Assembly (NCBI GenBank): GCA_002307065.1
Contig: DBTN01000012.1
Span: 160,976 to 213,207 of the forward strand
Direction: 5' to 3'
DNA length: 52,232 nucleotides
Source: Akkermansiaceae bacterium UBA1315
GTDB lineage: Bacteria; Verrucomicrobiota; Verrucomicrobiia; Verrucomicrobiales; Akkermansiaceae
In this document: positions 7,997 to 15,748 of the stretch, in pieces
How positions within the stretch are numbered: position 1 is the first letter of the stretch
How the letters are laid out: every line of letters begins with the position of its first letter
Translations under genes and position numbers: made by a program
Notes under the pieces: model-generated
The model's database searches: none
Told to the model about the DNA's origin: nothing
Seen by the model: the letters and a program-made list of their open reading frames with translations, nothing else

Positions 7997-9352
7997 ATGA
8001 CTCCATCTGCCTACGAGGCTCTTCCACTTTGTGAGCCTCTTCAACGGGTTCTTCGTGAACTCGAATATCACACGCCATCGCCGATTCAGGCCCAAGCGAT
8101 TCCTTTGCTGCTGCAAGGACGTGATCTTCTCGGCTGCGCGCAAACCGGTACGGGTAAGACCGCCGGTTTCGCTTTGCCGATTCTCAACGCGCTTCACGAA
8201 AATCCTCGTCCATCGAAGCCACGTTCTTGCCGGACCTTGGTGCTCGCCCCGACTCGTGAGCTCGCCGGTCAGGTTGGCAAGAGCTTCACCACTTACGGAA
8301 AATACGTTCGGTTTAAACAAACCCTCATCTACGGAGGTGTCGGCCAAGTCCCTCAAGTTTCCGCGATGCGCGGCGGCGTGGATGTTCTGGTGGCAACTCC
8401 CGGTCGTCTGTTAGATCTGATCGATCAACGCCACGTCGATCTTTCGTCAGTTGAGTTTTTCGTTCTCGATGAAGTGGACCGCATGCTCGACATGGGTTTC
8501 CTCCGCGATGTGAAGCGCATCGTCGCGATGTTGCCGGCGAAACGCCAGTCGCTGTTCTTCTCGGCCACGATGGCTCCGAACATCGTGCAACTCGCTGAAT
8601 CGATTCTTCGCAATCCCGCCAGCGTCAGCATCACACCTGAAACGACGACTGCCGAACGCATCAACCAGCAAGTTTGTTTCGTCGATCGCGAAGACAAGCG
8701 CCCGTTGCTTGAACTGCTTCTCCAAGGCCAGGCCGACGCCGATAGCCAAAAGCTGACGATCGTTTTCAGTCGGACCAAACACGGTGCGAACAAGCTGGCG
8801 AAAAGCCTCTGCGCCGCCGGTTTTCCAGCCGATGCGATTCATGGAAACAAGTCGCAAGCTCAACGGGAAAAAGCGCTTGAGCGGTTCCGCAAAGGACTTA
8901 CGCCAGTTCTAGTAGCAACTGATGTGGCGGCTCGTGGGGTGGACGTCAAAGATGTCGGACTCGTGGTGAATTTCGATTTGCCGAACGAACCGGAAGCTTA
9001 CGTTCACCGGATTGGCCGGACCGGTCGTGCCGGTGCCGAGGGGCGCGCCGTTTCGCTCTGCGCGGACGATGAACTGGAATATCTTCGCGAAATCGAAAAA
9101 GTCATCAAGATGCCGGTTCCTCGTTGGGATGATCATGCATGGCACCTCGAAGCACTTGCCGATCGTCATTTGCGAATCAAAACCGGTGGCGGAAAGGCTC
9201 CATCGTCCCAAGGCGGTCGTCGCCAAGGCGGAGGTGGTGGTAATCGTCACGGCGGTGGCGGCGGAAGCAATGGCGGCGGTGGTCGCGATTATAGCAACGC
9301 CTCACGTCGTAACGGCGCTGGCCGTCGCGGACCGGCTCCCGCAGGTCGCTGA
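7997..9352 (+). CDS. DEAD-box RNA helicase, RhlE-like, with DEVD box and Gly-rich tail
   Basis: 451 residues, ATG start. The motifs appear in order: Q motif (TPSPIQAQAIP), I AQTGTGKT, Ia PTRELAGQ, Ib TPGRLLD, II DEVD (instead of DEAD), III SAT, IV IVFSRT, V ATDVAARGVD and VI HRIGRTGRAG. This is a complete ATP-dependent RNA unwinding core. The last 70 residues are low complexity with Gly runs and Arg/Asn (for example GGGGGNRHGGGGGSNGGGG), an RGG-like RNA-binding tail. Such helicases help ribosome assembly and RNA decay. The Ala-to-Val change in motif II keeps both acidic residues, so activity is expected. A rho-independent terminator lies 95 bp after the stop. Confidence 0.93.
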   Translation: MTPSAYEALPLCEPLQRVLRELEYHTPSPIQAQAIPLLLQGRDLLGCAQTGTGKTAGFALPILNALHENPRPSKPRSCRTLVLAPTRELAGQVGKSFTTYGKYVRFKQTLIYGGVGQVPQVSAMRGGVDVLVATPGRLLDLIDQRHVDLSSVEFFVLDEVDRMLDMGFLRDVKRIVAMLPAKRQSLFFSATMAPNIVQLAESILRNPASVSITPETTTAERINQQVCFVDREDKRPLLELLLQGQADADSQKLTIVFSRTKHGANKLAKSLCAAGFPADAIHGNKSQAQREKALERFRKGLTPVLVATDVAARGVDVKDVGLVVNFDLPNEPEAYVHRIGRTGRAGAEGRAVSLCADDELEYLREIEKVIKMPVPRWDDHAWHLEALADRHLRIKTGGGKAPSSQGGRRQGGGGGNRHGGGGGSNGGGGRDYSNASRRNGAGRRGPAPAGR

Positions 9353-9357
9353 TTTTA

Positions 9358-9423
9358 TAAGGAGTGTCGATCTTCGGTCGACACTCTGGCTCCGCGGAGT
9401 CGACCACAGATCGATTCTCCTTA
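9358..9423. repeat. REP-like palindromic element A
   Basis: Outer inverted repeat TAAGGAG (9358-9364) / CTCCTTA (9417-9423) encloses a 9-bp hairpin GAGTGTCGA (9362-9370) / TCGACACTC (9378-9386) and the palindrome CTCCGCGGAG (9390-9399). Its left end, AAGGAGTGTCGAT followed by TTCGGTCGAC, matches the right end of element B (9511-9650) read on the opposite strand. It lies between convergent genes, a typical REP position. Confidence 0.7.
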
Positions 9424-9447
9424 AACGCTGTGATAAGCTTTAACAAG

Positions 9448-9485
9448 ACGCCCGGTTTCGAATTTTTCGGAACCGGGCGTTTTTG
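9448..9485 (+). terminator. rho-independent terminator of the helicase gene
   Basis: A 10-bp perfect stem ACGCCCGGTT (9448-9457) / AACCGGGCGT (9471-9480) with a 13-nt loop, followed by a run of five T. It stands 95 bp after the helicase stop. Confidence 0.88.
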
Positions 9486-9510
9486 TAAAAAATAAGAGTT
9501 ATAACTCGAA

Positions 9511-9650
9511 AAGGAGCGCGTTCATTCTGAACGCTGGTTGAAAGAACATTCTGTCCGCCGTTTTTAGCGCTGGAGGATCCGGGATTTGATGATGCCGGTT
9601 CTTCCGACAGAATGTCGAAAGGAATAGTCGATAGAATATCGACGCTCCTT
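9511..9650. repeat. REP-like palindromic element B
   Basis: Outer inverted repeat AAGGAGCG (9511-9518) / CGCTCCTT (9643-9650). Inside are the hairpins CGTTCA/TGAACG (9519-9533), ACATTCTGTC/GACAGAATGT (9546-9555 with 9606-9615) and GTCGAT/ATCGAC (9627-9643). Read on the minus strand, the right end starts AAGGAGCGTCGATATTC then TATCGAC, the same sequence type as element A. Together with A and the terminator it fills the 313-bp spacer; no gene is seen there. Confidence 0.65.
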
Positions 9651-9665
9651 GGTTCAGAGCACTGC

Positions 9666-10754
9666 TCAGGCTTCCTGGAGTTTGGAGATATCCCAAACCG
9701 GTAGGCCTAGCTCGGTGGCGAGTTCGTTGAACTCGGCGACTTCGGCGGGGGTGAAAAGGATGCCGCCAGCAGCGTCGGAGCGTTTGCGGGCATCGGCTTC
9801 GATTTGACCGGGGAGCATGGCTTTGTCGTTACCGTGACCGAGGATGTCATCGATGACCGCTTTGAGGTTTTCGGTTTGGCTGCGGCCGTGAGCGAAATTT
9901 CCACCGGAGATCGCATCGGGATGGATGACTTGGAAATAGAAAACCGTCGTGGTTTTTTCGCCCGGGGTTTTCACCTCGCGACCGCGAATCGTGGGAAGTG
10001 ATCCGCCGATGAAACCGCCGAAAATTTCGTTGATCAGCGACATGCCGTAACCTTTGTGGCCGCCGAACGGAAGCAGAGCGGCAACTTGGTGAGGATCGGT
10101 GGTCGGCTGGCCGTTCGCATCAACCGCAGCGCCGGGAGGAAGTTGTTTGCCTTCGCGCTTGAGGGCTTGGACACGGCCCATGGCGACGGTGGAGGTGGCC
10201 CAGTCGATGACGATCGGGAAACCATTCACATCGGTCGTCGGAATGCCCCAAGAATGAGGATTGGTGCCGAGGGTTGGAAATTTCCCACCGAAAGGAACCA
10301 CTTCCGCAAGCGTCGAGGTGCAATTCGTATAAGCATAGTAGCCGCGCTCCGCGGCTTCCATGACGTAACCGCCGCCCCAGAGATAGTGGAACGTGTTATC
10401 GACGGCGATTTGGCCGATACCGAATTTGTCCGCCAGTTCAATGGCGCGATCGATGGCGCGGTAAGCGACGGATTGGCCGAGTTTTTTATTGGCATTCCAG
10501 CGCTCGGAGGCCGCGAACTTGGATGGCAGTACTTCGATTTCCGCACCGGGGACGCAGCCGCCGATGGCTGAGCCGAAAAGGTGATCCAAGTGCAGTGCTT
10601 TCAGCGCATGGTGGGTGCGAATGCCGTGGCGAGCGGCCTCGGCGGCGAGTTTTGCACCTTCAGTTGCTTCATCGGTGCTGTAGCCGCGGGCTTCGTAGGC
10701 ACGGATGACGAGGGCGTCGTGGTCGGCGCGGGGAATGACAAGAAATTCGGACAT
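9666..10754 (-). CDS. Ldh_2-family NAD(P)-dependent malate/lactate/ureidoglycolate dehydrogenase
   Basis: 362 residues starting with ATG at 10754. It belongs to the Ldh_2 family (malate/sulfolactate/ureidoglycolate dehydrogenases such as ComC, YlbC/AllD), not to the Rossmann-type lactate dehydrogenases. Visible signatures are ARHGIRTHHALKALHLDH, with the catalytic-type His in a conserved S/T-H segment, WGGGYVMEAAERGYYAYTNCTS, the NAD-binding stretch PTLGTNPHSWGIP, DWATSTVAMGRV and PFGGHKGYGMSLINEIFGG. The length is normal. The substrate cannot be decided because there is no pathway neighbour: helicase and cyclophilin genes flank it. Likely a cytosolic 2-hydroxyacid oxidoreductase. Confidence 0.88.
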   Translation of the reverse strand: MSEFLVIPRADHDALVIRAYEARGYSTDEATEGAKLAAEAARHGIRTHHALKALHLDHLFGSAIGGCVPGAEIEVLPSKFAASERWNANKKLGQSVAYRAIDRAIELADKFGIGQIAVDNTFHYLWGGGYVMEAAERGYYAYTNCTSTLAEVVPFGGKFPTLGTNPHSWGIPTTDVNGFPIVIDWATSTVAMGRVQALKREGKQLPPGAAVDANGQPTTDPHQVAALLPFGGHKGYGMSLINEIFGGFIGGSLPTIRGREVKTPGEKTTTVFYFQVIHPDAISGGNFAHGRSQTENLKAVIDDILGHGNDKAMLPGQIEADARKRSDAAGGILFTPAEVAEFNELATELGLPVWDISKLQEA

Positions 10755-10842
10755 GTCGGATGGATCTGAGTGAGGAATCGGAGTCTGTTTGAACGATCAC
10801 AGATGTCCAGCCGGATGGTGAACCGGTCATCCAAGAAACAGA

Positions 10843-10878
10843 AAGGCCAGGGAAACCGTGGTGATCTCCCTGACCCTT
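10843..10878 (-). terminator. probable terminator of the cyclophilin gene
   Basis: On the minus strand AAGGGTCAGGGA pairs imperfectly with TCCCTGGCCTT across a 13-nt loop, followed by a T-rich stretch (TCTGTTTCTTGG). It lies about 55 bp after the cyclophilin stop. Confidence 0.6.
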
Positions 10879-10931
10879 CACTTTCGAAACGCGTTACGAT
10901 CAAACGATTTTACGCGAGACGATGGCAGGCG

Positions 10932-11435
10932 TTAGCGTTTATCCAGGATCGAGTTCCAATGCTCGACGTTGTCCTTTTCGGCTTCGAGCAGCGCGGTGAT
11001 GTCGTCGTGAATGGTGATCGTGTTAATTTTATCGCCTTGTTTGATTTTGTTCACGACGTCCTGGCCTTGAGTCACTTCACCAAAAACGGCGTGGCGACCG
11101 TCGAGGTGAGGCGTCGCGTTGTGGGTGATGAAAAACTGGCTTCCGTTGGTGTTCGGGCCGGCGTTCGCCATCGAGAAAATGCCTGCTTTGCTGTGCTTCA
11201 ACGTGCGGTCGATCTCGTCGAGGAACCGGTAGCCCGGGCCGCCGGATCCGGAACCGGTAGGGTCTCCACCTTGGATCATGAAATTTGCGATGACGCGATG
11301 AAACGAAATGCCGTTGTAATAACCGCGTTTTGCGAGGTTCAGGAAATTCGCGGTCGTCATCGGCACTTTCGAGGAGAAAAGCGTCGCGTCGATATCACCG
11401 GCGGTGGTGTGAAGTGTGATCTTGGTGTCTGACAT
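10932..11435 (-). CDS. cyclophilin-type peptidyl-prolyl cis-trans isomerase
   Basis: A 167-residue cytosolic cyclophilin that catalyses proline isomerisation. Key sequence: FHRVIANFMIQGGDPTGSGSGGPGYRFLDE, with the catalytic Arg in FHRV and the Gln-Gly-Gly-Asp signature, then FSMANAGPNTNGSQFFIT and HLDGRHAVFGEV. The start is set at ATG 11435. The frame stays open further upstream, but only because it runs into the heptanucleotide repeat (peptide EHRTSNI repeated), which is not part of the protein. There is no signal peptide. The C-terminal end (EAEKDNVEHWNSILDKR) is a short extra helix. Confidence 0.94.
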   Translation of the reverse strand: MSDTKITLHTTAGDIDATLFSSKVPMTTANFLNLAKRGYYNGISFHRVIANFMIQGGDPTGSGSGGPGYRFLDEIDRTLKHSKAGIFSMANAGPNTNGSQFFITHNATPHLDGRHAVFGEVTQGQDVVNKIKQGDKINTITIHDDITALLEAEKDNVEHWNSILDKR

Positions 11436-11445
11436 GAAAGGAGGG

Positions 11446-11491
11446 TGAACATTGAAGACCGAACGTTCAACATTGAACATTGAACATCGAA
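11446..11491. repeat. degenerate GAACATY repeats facing the main tandem array
   Basis: The segment contains several copies of GAACATT or GAACATC, which is the reverse complement of the GATGTTC unit of the array at 11548-11624. The two tracts are thus inverted relative to each other around a 55-bp centre and could form a long hairpin. Confidence 0.6.
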
Positions 11492-11547
11492 GTGAAGACG
11501 AGAAACCGGTGGGGTCAGGGCTTTCCTGGCGGCTCGTTCGGAATGCG

Positions 11548-11624
<77 letters not shown>

Positions 11625-11625
11625 T

Positions 11626-12789
11626 TCACGCATTCGCCAAAACCCATCGATATTCCCCGGCGATTTGCTCGTCGACGGGTCGTTGCAGATCGGCGGGCAG
11701 AACTCCCCAGGTGTAGGTTTCGATTTCGTAATGCTGGCAGGCATCGGGATTTGCGCGACGCCATTTCAGAACTTCCAGGGTTTGATCGCGGGTGGAGCGC
11801 AGCGGCGGAGCAGGTTCGGCATCGAGCGGGATGTGAAAATGGACGCGCATTTCACGGAAGTCTGCCGGCGAGATTTTCCCACAGTCGATCGCTTCGAAAA
11901 AGTCCGGCAAATCCGCAAGCCGGGTGACGCCGCCAGTGGGTCCGCGAAGCAAGGCCTGGTGGAAATAAACTGGCTCGTCGAAATCACGGATCGCCGAGAG
12001 CGCCGCATCGTCGCGGGGATCGAGCGCGAGCGCGCTGGAAAGATGGATTTTTGAAATCCGAATCCCCGCGCTGGCGAGAGCATCGAGCGATGATGACGCG
12101 TCGTCATATTCCAGCGCGAAGTGACAAGCATCGTAGTTCAGGCCGATATGTTTGCGGATCAGGTCCGGTTTGGGAGCGGCGGCGTGGAGGCGTTTGAAAA
12201 AGGCGAGCGTTTCCTCGGTGTTTTCGAAATGGCCGAGGGGTTCGGGTTCCAGTCCGAGGTGAAAATCGTGACCGGTTTCGGAAGACAGTTCGTCGAGGAA
12301 AGAAGCAAGTTCGATCAAATGGTCGATGATCGGTTTTTCATCGGCATGAAATGTTTTATGTGAACCCGGCAGCGTCGAAACCGAAGCTCCGGTATCTTTT
12401 CGGGCGATGATCGAGAGGATACGGAAGAGATTTTTCGTATAATCGAGTCGCGCGCGATGAGTCCAGTCCGGTTGGAAAACTTTTTCTTTCACCCGGGTTC
12501 CGTGAAAACTTCCATAAGGGAAACCGTTGATGGTGAAAACGTAGGTGTTCGTTTCCTCCAGCCAGGCACGGAATTTTTGCAAACGATCACCTTCTAACAG
12601 TTCTTCGGCGGCGACTGCGGAAAGGCGCAGACCGATTGCGAATGGCGCGTCTTTTTCGAGTTCACCGGAATTTACCAAACGGTTGCGAACATCGAGAACG
12701 TGGGTGCGGAGAATTTCAGCGGTTTTTTCCCAAGTTTCGGCCGGGTGAATGTTGGTGCAGTAAGAGAGATGAGAGGGAAAAAGTTTCAA
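11626..12789 (-). CDS. eboE: EboE-like xylose-isomerase-type TIM-barrel protein
   Basis: 387 residues, start TTG at 12789. The protein resembles EboE (metabolite traffic protein; sugar-phosphate isomerase/epimerase fold): SHLSYCTNIHPAETW at the N-terminus, TINGFPYGSFHG, HLGLEPEPLG, IGLNYDACHFALEYDD (metal-ligand-type Glu, Asp, His), KIHLSSAL and YEIETYTWGVLP at the C-terminus. The ebo genes (A-F) occur in scattered bacteria and in cyanobacteria, where they are implicated in moving scytonemin precursors to the periplasm; the activity of EboE itself is unknown. Here eboB lies 3 kb upstream on the same strand, with a LytS/LytR pair in between; eboC, D and F are not in the window. The 3' end abuts the 7-bp repeat array. 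Confidence 0.8.
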   Translation of the reverse strand: MKLFPSHLSYCTNIHPAETWEKTAEILRTHVLDVRNRLVNSGELEKDAPFAIGLRLSAVAAEELLEGDRLQKFRAWLEETNTYVFTINGFPYGSFHGTRVKEKVFQPDWTHRARLDYTKNLFRILSIIARKDTGASVSTLPGSHKTFHADEKPIIDHLIELASFLDELSSETGHDFHLGLEPEPLGHFENTEETLAFFKRLHAAAPKPDLIRKHIGLNYDACHFALEYDDASSSLDALASAGIRISKIHLSSALALDPRDDAALSAIRDFDEPVYFHQALLRGPTGGVTRLADLPDFFEAIDCGKISPADFREMRVHFHIPLDAEPAPPLRSTRDQTLEVLKWRRANPDACQHYEIETYTWGVLPADLQRPVDEQIAGEYRWVLANA

Positions 12790-13101
12790 ACGAAGGATGG
12801 GTTGCTGACGGATTTTTGGCCCGAAATGGCGGAGAGTCCAGAGGTCTTTTTGCGAGGAACTCTCAACAAAAATTCTCAGTGCATTCGCAGAGCGTCCGTC
12901 CTGACTCCATCGATGGGAGCGATCCGTTGGAGAAAAGAAAGGCCCCGGTTGGGGGGAGACCGGAGCCTTTACTCAGGGGTAGTTTTGGGGGGATTGTCAG
13001 AGGAACGGGGGCTGTCTGACAAGGTGGGAATTATCTCGTTTTTTGATGTAGGAAATGAGGATTATTTGATTCCGGATTTTGCCGGTTTGAAACCGGTTCG
13101 T
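12790..13101. other. spacer between the lytR-type gene and eboE
   Basis: 312 bases. They hold a short perfect hairpin directly after the regulator stop (GCCGGTTT GA AACCGGTT, 13081-13098), a better terminator at 12928-12970 and then presumably the eboE promoter and leader (12790-12927), in which I see no clear box. No gene is seen. Confidence 0.5.
12928..12970 (-). terminator. terminator of the LytS/LytR-type operon
   Basis: On the minus strand AAAGGCTCCGGT pairs with ACCGGGGCCTTT (one G-T pair) across a 9-nt loop, followed by CTTTTCT. It stands about 130 bp after the response-regulator stop. Confidence 0.72.
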
Positions 13102-13857
13102 CTATTCGAGAGGCACGGATTGTCTGGCGGCAAGAGCTTTCCGAACGTTGGCCATCGCGGTCCGGCCAATGGTTAAGTTCGTCTCCGCGCCTTTTTTGAA
13201 AACGAGCGTTGCGGTGTTTCGATCCAAGGGAATGAACTCAGAAAGTTGATGAATATTGATGATGAGGGATCGATCAAGTCGGACAAAAATGGACGGCGTC
13301 AGCAATTCTTCCCATTCGTTGAGCGACCGATAAACGAAAAGCGAGTCGCCACCGAGGAGTCGGACGGTAGAGTAATTTCCGTCAGCCTGAATCGAGAGAA
13401 TGTTGGGAGGAAAGATCGAAACCGTCTGTCCATCGATCTTCTGAAAGATCGGCTGGAAGGTGATCGGGCTGGGATCGTTGGAGTCGGCGGTTCGCAACGC
13501 GTAGTCTGCGAGAAATTTGCCCACAGCGGTCGCCAGCCTTTCGGGCGAAACCGGTTTCATGAGATAGTCGAGCGCGTTGACGTCAAACGCGCGTGCCGCA
13601 AATTTTTCGAAACCGGTTACAAAAATGACTCGCGGCGGGCGCTTCATTCCGGCGAAGAATTTAAATCCGTTTGCCCGTGGCATTTCGATGTCGAGAAATA
13701 CCAATTCCGGGTGGTGTTCTTCACAAAGGTCAATGGCCTCCGAGACGCTGTAGGCGTCGGCGACGACCCCAAACTCCGGATGCTTGGAAAGCAACTTTCG
13801 GAGGTATTGGTGAGCGTGAGGCTCGTCATCGACTAAAAGCACTGGGATCGTTTTCAT
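13102..13857 (-). CDS. LytTR-family response regulator
   Basis: 251 residues. Receiver domain (1-120): VLLVDDEPHAHQ with the acidic pair, phospho-acceptor Asp in VFLDIEMPRANG, Thr in FVTGFEKFA and Lys in YLMKPV, so it looks fully functional. LytTR DNA-binding domain (about 140-250): ILSIQADGNYSTVRLLGG, FVRLDRSLIINIHQL and IGRTAMANVRKAL. The ATG at 13857 shares one base with the stop of the histidine kinase gene upstream (TGATG), so the two are co-translated. LytTR regulators bind direct or inverted repeats upstream of few target genes. Its neighbours on both sides are eboE and eboB, which makes these candidate targets (inference). Confidence 0.95.
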   Translation of the reverse strand: MKTIPVLLVDDEPHAHQYLRKLLSKHPEFGVVADAYSVSEAIDLCEEHHPELVFLDIEMPRANGFKFFAGMKRPPRVIFVTGFEKFAARAFDVNALDYLMKPVSPERLATAVGKFLADYALRTADSNDPSPITFQPIFQKIDGQTVSIFPPNILSIQADGNYSTVRLLGGDSLFVYRSLNEWEELLTPSIFVRLDRSLIINIHQLSEFIPLDRNTATLVFKKGAETNLTIGRTAMANVRKALAARQSVPLE

Positions 13858-15008
13858 CAGTAATCTCGGTCGGCTGAGAATGGAGTTTTCTCGTTGGTTG
13901 TGTCTGTCAAAGGGGCTGTCGGATCATTGATAGTGATTTGTGCGACGACCTTTCCCTGTTTTTCTTCAATATGAAAATGGTGATTTTGTGGGTATTGAAG
14001 TTCTAACCGACGACGGAGATTTTCCAAGCCAAGTCCGCTCGGATTTTCGGGTTGCGAGATCTGCGGTTCTCTCCACGAACCGGTGTTGGATACGGAAAAG
14101 ACCAGGCGGGTTTCATCGAGTTTTGCGGAGATCTCGATGAGCAAGGGATGATCCGACGTTTCTCTGCCATGTTTGATGGCGTTTTCCACGAGCGGTTGGA
14201 TGAAAACGCCTGGGACGGGAAATTTCCGGCATCCAGGATCGATGTCGACCTTCACCTGCAGCCGGTCACCGTAGCGGACTGCTTCGACTTTGAGATACGA
14301 AAGCGTGGCGTCGATTTCTTCACCGAGGGAGACGAACATTTTGGAGCGGTTTGCCAAACTGTAGCGAAAATATTCAGAGAGGCCTAGGGTCAGCCGTCCG
14401 GTGTTTGAGTCGCTGTCCACATCGGCCATGATGGTATTTAAGGCATTGAAGAGGAAGTGTGGATTGATCTGAGCGCGGAGCATTCGAATTTCCGCCTCAC
14501 GTTGAGCTGCTTCAGATTCGTAGAGAAGCCGGGCTTTGTTTCGGTCGGCCACGTATCCTCGTGCCAGAAAGTAAAGAAGTCCCCAAACCGAATACATGCC
14601 CCAGTGATACCAAAGGGTAAAAATGGTTTGATTGGTCGTGACCAAGTCTTTCCGGTATTCCGCAATGGAGTTATACAATGCGGGGTCGATCAGCTTCGTC
14701 TTTAGCAAGGTGGCGAGCCAAGCGAGGGAAGCGATGAACGCGATCCCTAGGATAATACTTCTGATCTGGAGTGGCCGAAAGATCGAGCGCATGACCGATG
14801 TGATCGCGAATGAAGCGACGATGCTCATTGAACAATAGGCCACAATATTGCCGGGCGTAGGCTCCCACATTTGCATCGACCGTTTGATGACGATATAGTG
14901 GGCGGGAAAACTGCCAATTCCGTAGACCAGCCACAGCGCGAAATTCCAGCGCCAGAAGAGCGGAATCCTCTGAAACGCGGAAAGTGACACGAAATGATAC
15001 AGCCTCAT
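13857..15008 (-). CDS. LytS/YehU-like sensor histidine kinase
   Basis: 383 residues if started at ATG 15008; a GTG at 15074 would add 22 basic residues. I prefer ATG 15008 because a palindrome sits only 4 bp before the GTG, where operator or promoter DNA is expected. Residues 1-180 hold about five hydrophobic segments with short loops, and there is no large extracellular sensor. Then come a short coiled coil (RNKARLLYESEAAQREAEIRML) and the His_kinase domain with the phospho-His in LRAQINPHFLFNALNTI, followed by an HATPase domain with the N box FIQPLVENAIKHG and GLGLENLRRRL. It phosphorylates the LytTR regulator encoded directly downstream. The signal is unknown. Confidence 0.93.
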   Translation of the reverse strand: MRLYHFVSLSAFQRIPLFWRWNFALWLVYGIGSFPAHYIVIKRSMQMWEPTPGNIVAYCSMSIVASFAITSVMRSIFRPLQIRSIILGIAFIASLAWLATLLKTKLIDPALYNSIAEYRKDLVTTNQTIFTLWYHWGMYSVWGLLYFLARGYVADRNKARLLYESEAAQREAEIRMLRAQINPHFLFNALNTIMADVDSDSNTGRLTLGLSEYFRYSLANRSKMFVSLGEEIDATLSYLKVEAVRYGDRLQVKVDIDPGCRKFPVPGVFIQPLVENAIKHGRETSDHPLLIEISAKLDETRLVFSVSNTGSWREPQISQPENPSGLGLENLRRRLELQYPQNHHFHIEEKQGKVVAQITINDPTAPLTDTTNEKTPFSADRDY

Positions 15009-15078
15009 GGAGAAACAGACCGGTTCAGGCCTTGCCTTGGGCAAGGTTCTTACAGCAATCTTTAAAAAACGCACGGGG

Positions 15079-15095
15079 CTAATAAGTCTTATCAG
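15079..15095. promoter_or_regulatory. imperfect palindrome upstream of the histidine kinase gene
   Basis: CTAATAAG-T-CTTATCAG: 7 of 8 positions are inverted-repeat matches around a central T. It lies 70 bp before the preferred kinase start and 4 bp before an alternative GTG. It could be a regulator site, perhaps autoregulation by the LytTR protein, though LytTR sites are usually direct repeats. Weak evidence. Confidence 0.35.
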
Positions 15096-15748
15096 TTAAA
15101 AAGTATCATCTTCTCCAAGTTGTAAAACGTCGTTTGATCTTTTCTGGGATTGAGTTTTATCATTTGGACCGTTGCCGTCTCTTTTTTCGGACGGACGGGC
15201 GTCAGCGTTGGCGTCGTAACATGGCGCTTTTGAGATCATCGTATCGGCCATGGAGGAAGTGACACGGAGTCCCTCAGGCGAAGTTGGCCGCCTCAAACGT
15301 GATTTTAAAGGCGTCTGGGAGGTGGAGTGTCGGATGCCTCATAGCACACGAAGTTTTGGATCGCGCGGGACGGAGCGAGGATCTGGTTTATCCGAATCCG
15401 GAAAAAAAACCTTCGAATCCGGTCATTTTGGCAAACAATGATTCGTCCAACGCGAGGAAATGACTTCGGGCTGTTTGAAGCACGCTGCTTTCCCCTCAGA
15501 AATCCCGTCGCGGGAAAGAGGCGTCGCACAGCTTGTTCGTGCTCTTCAGCAGCCAGAAAAACGATATTGGCGGAGGTGAAGACGCCGATATTTTCTGGTG
15601 GAAATCCGGTCCGGTGCGGAGGCCGAGGTGTTTGAAATAGGGGGGCGCCTCCGACGTTTTATCAACCCTTGAGATATATCTTTTGATCAGCATAACAGCG
15701 GATCAAAAGATAGAGATAGAGGTTTTTCTGTATCTCTGTCTGCTTGGT
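15096..15748. other. 650-bp spacer without a convincing gene
   Basis: Between eboB (stop at 15749) and the kinase gene. Short frames exist on both strands (for example 15250-15441 plus, 63 codons) but their peptides have no recognisable domain, hydrophobic segment or ribosome-binding site. The region should hold the kinase promoter near 15100-15250. An imperfect hairpin (CCAGAAAA...TTTTCTGG, 15553-15600) and a perfect 12-bp inverted repeat (15677-15712) are visible. It could hide a structured RNA or a decayed gene; I cannot support either. Confidence 0.45.
15677..15712. repeat. perfect 12-bp inverted repeat downstream of eboB
   Basis: TATCTTTTGATC (15677-15688) and GATCAAAAGATA (15701-15712) with a 12-nt spacer. 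It lies 37 bp after the eboB stop. On the minus strand it is not followed by a T-run, so it may be a processing or weak termination hairpin, or a protein-binding palindrome. Confidence 0.6.

Noticed and set aside
15250..15441. Possible small protein in the 650-bp spacer
   Set aside because: 63 codons with no ribosome-binding site, domain or hydrophobic segment; competing frames are equally long.
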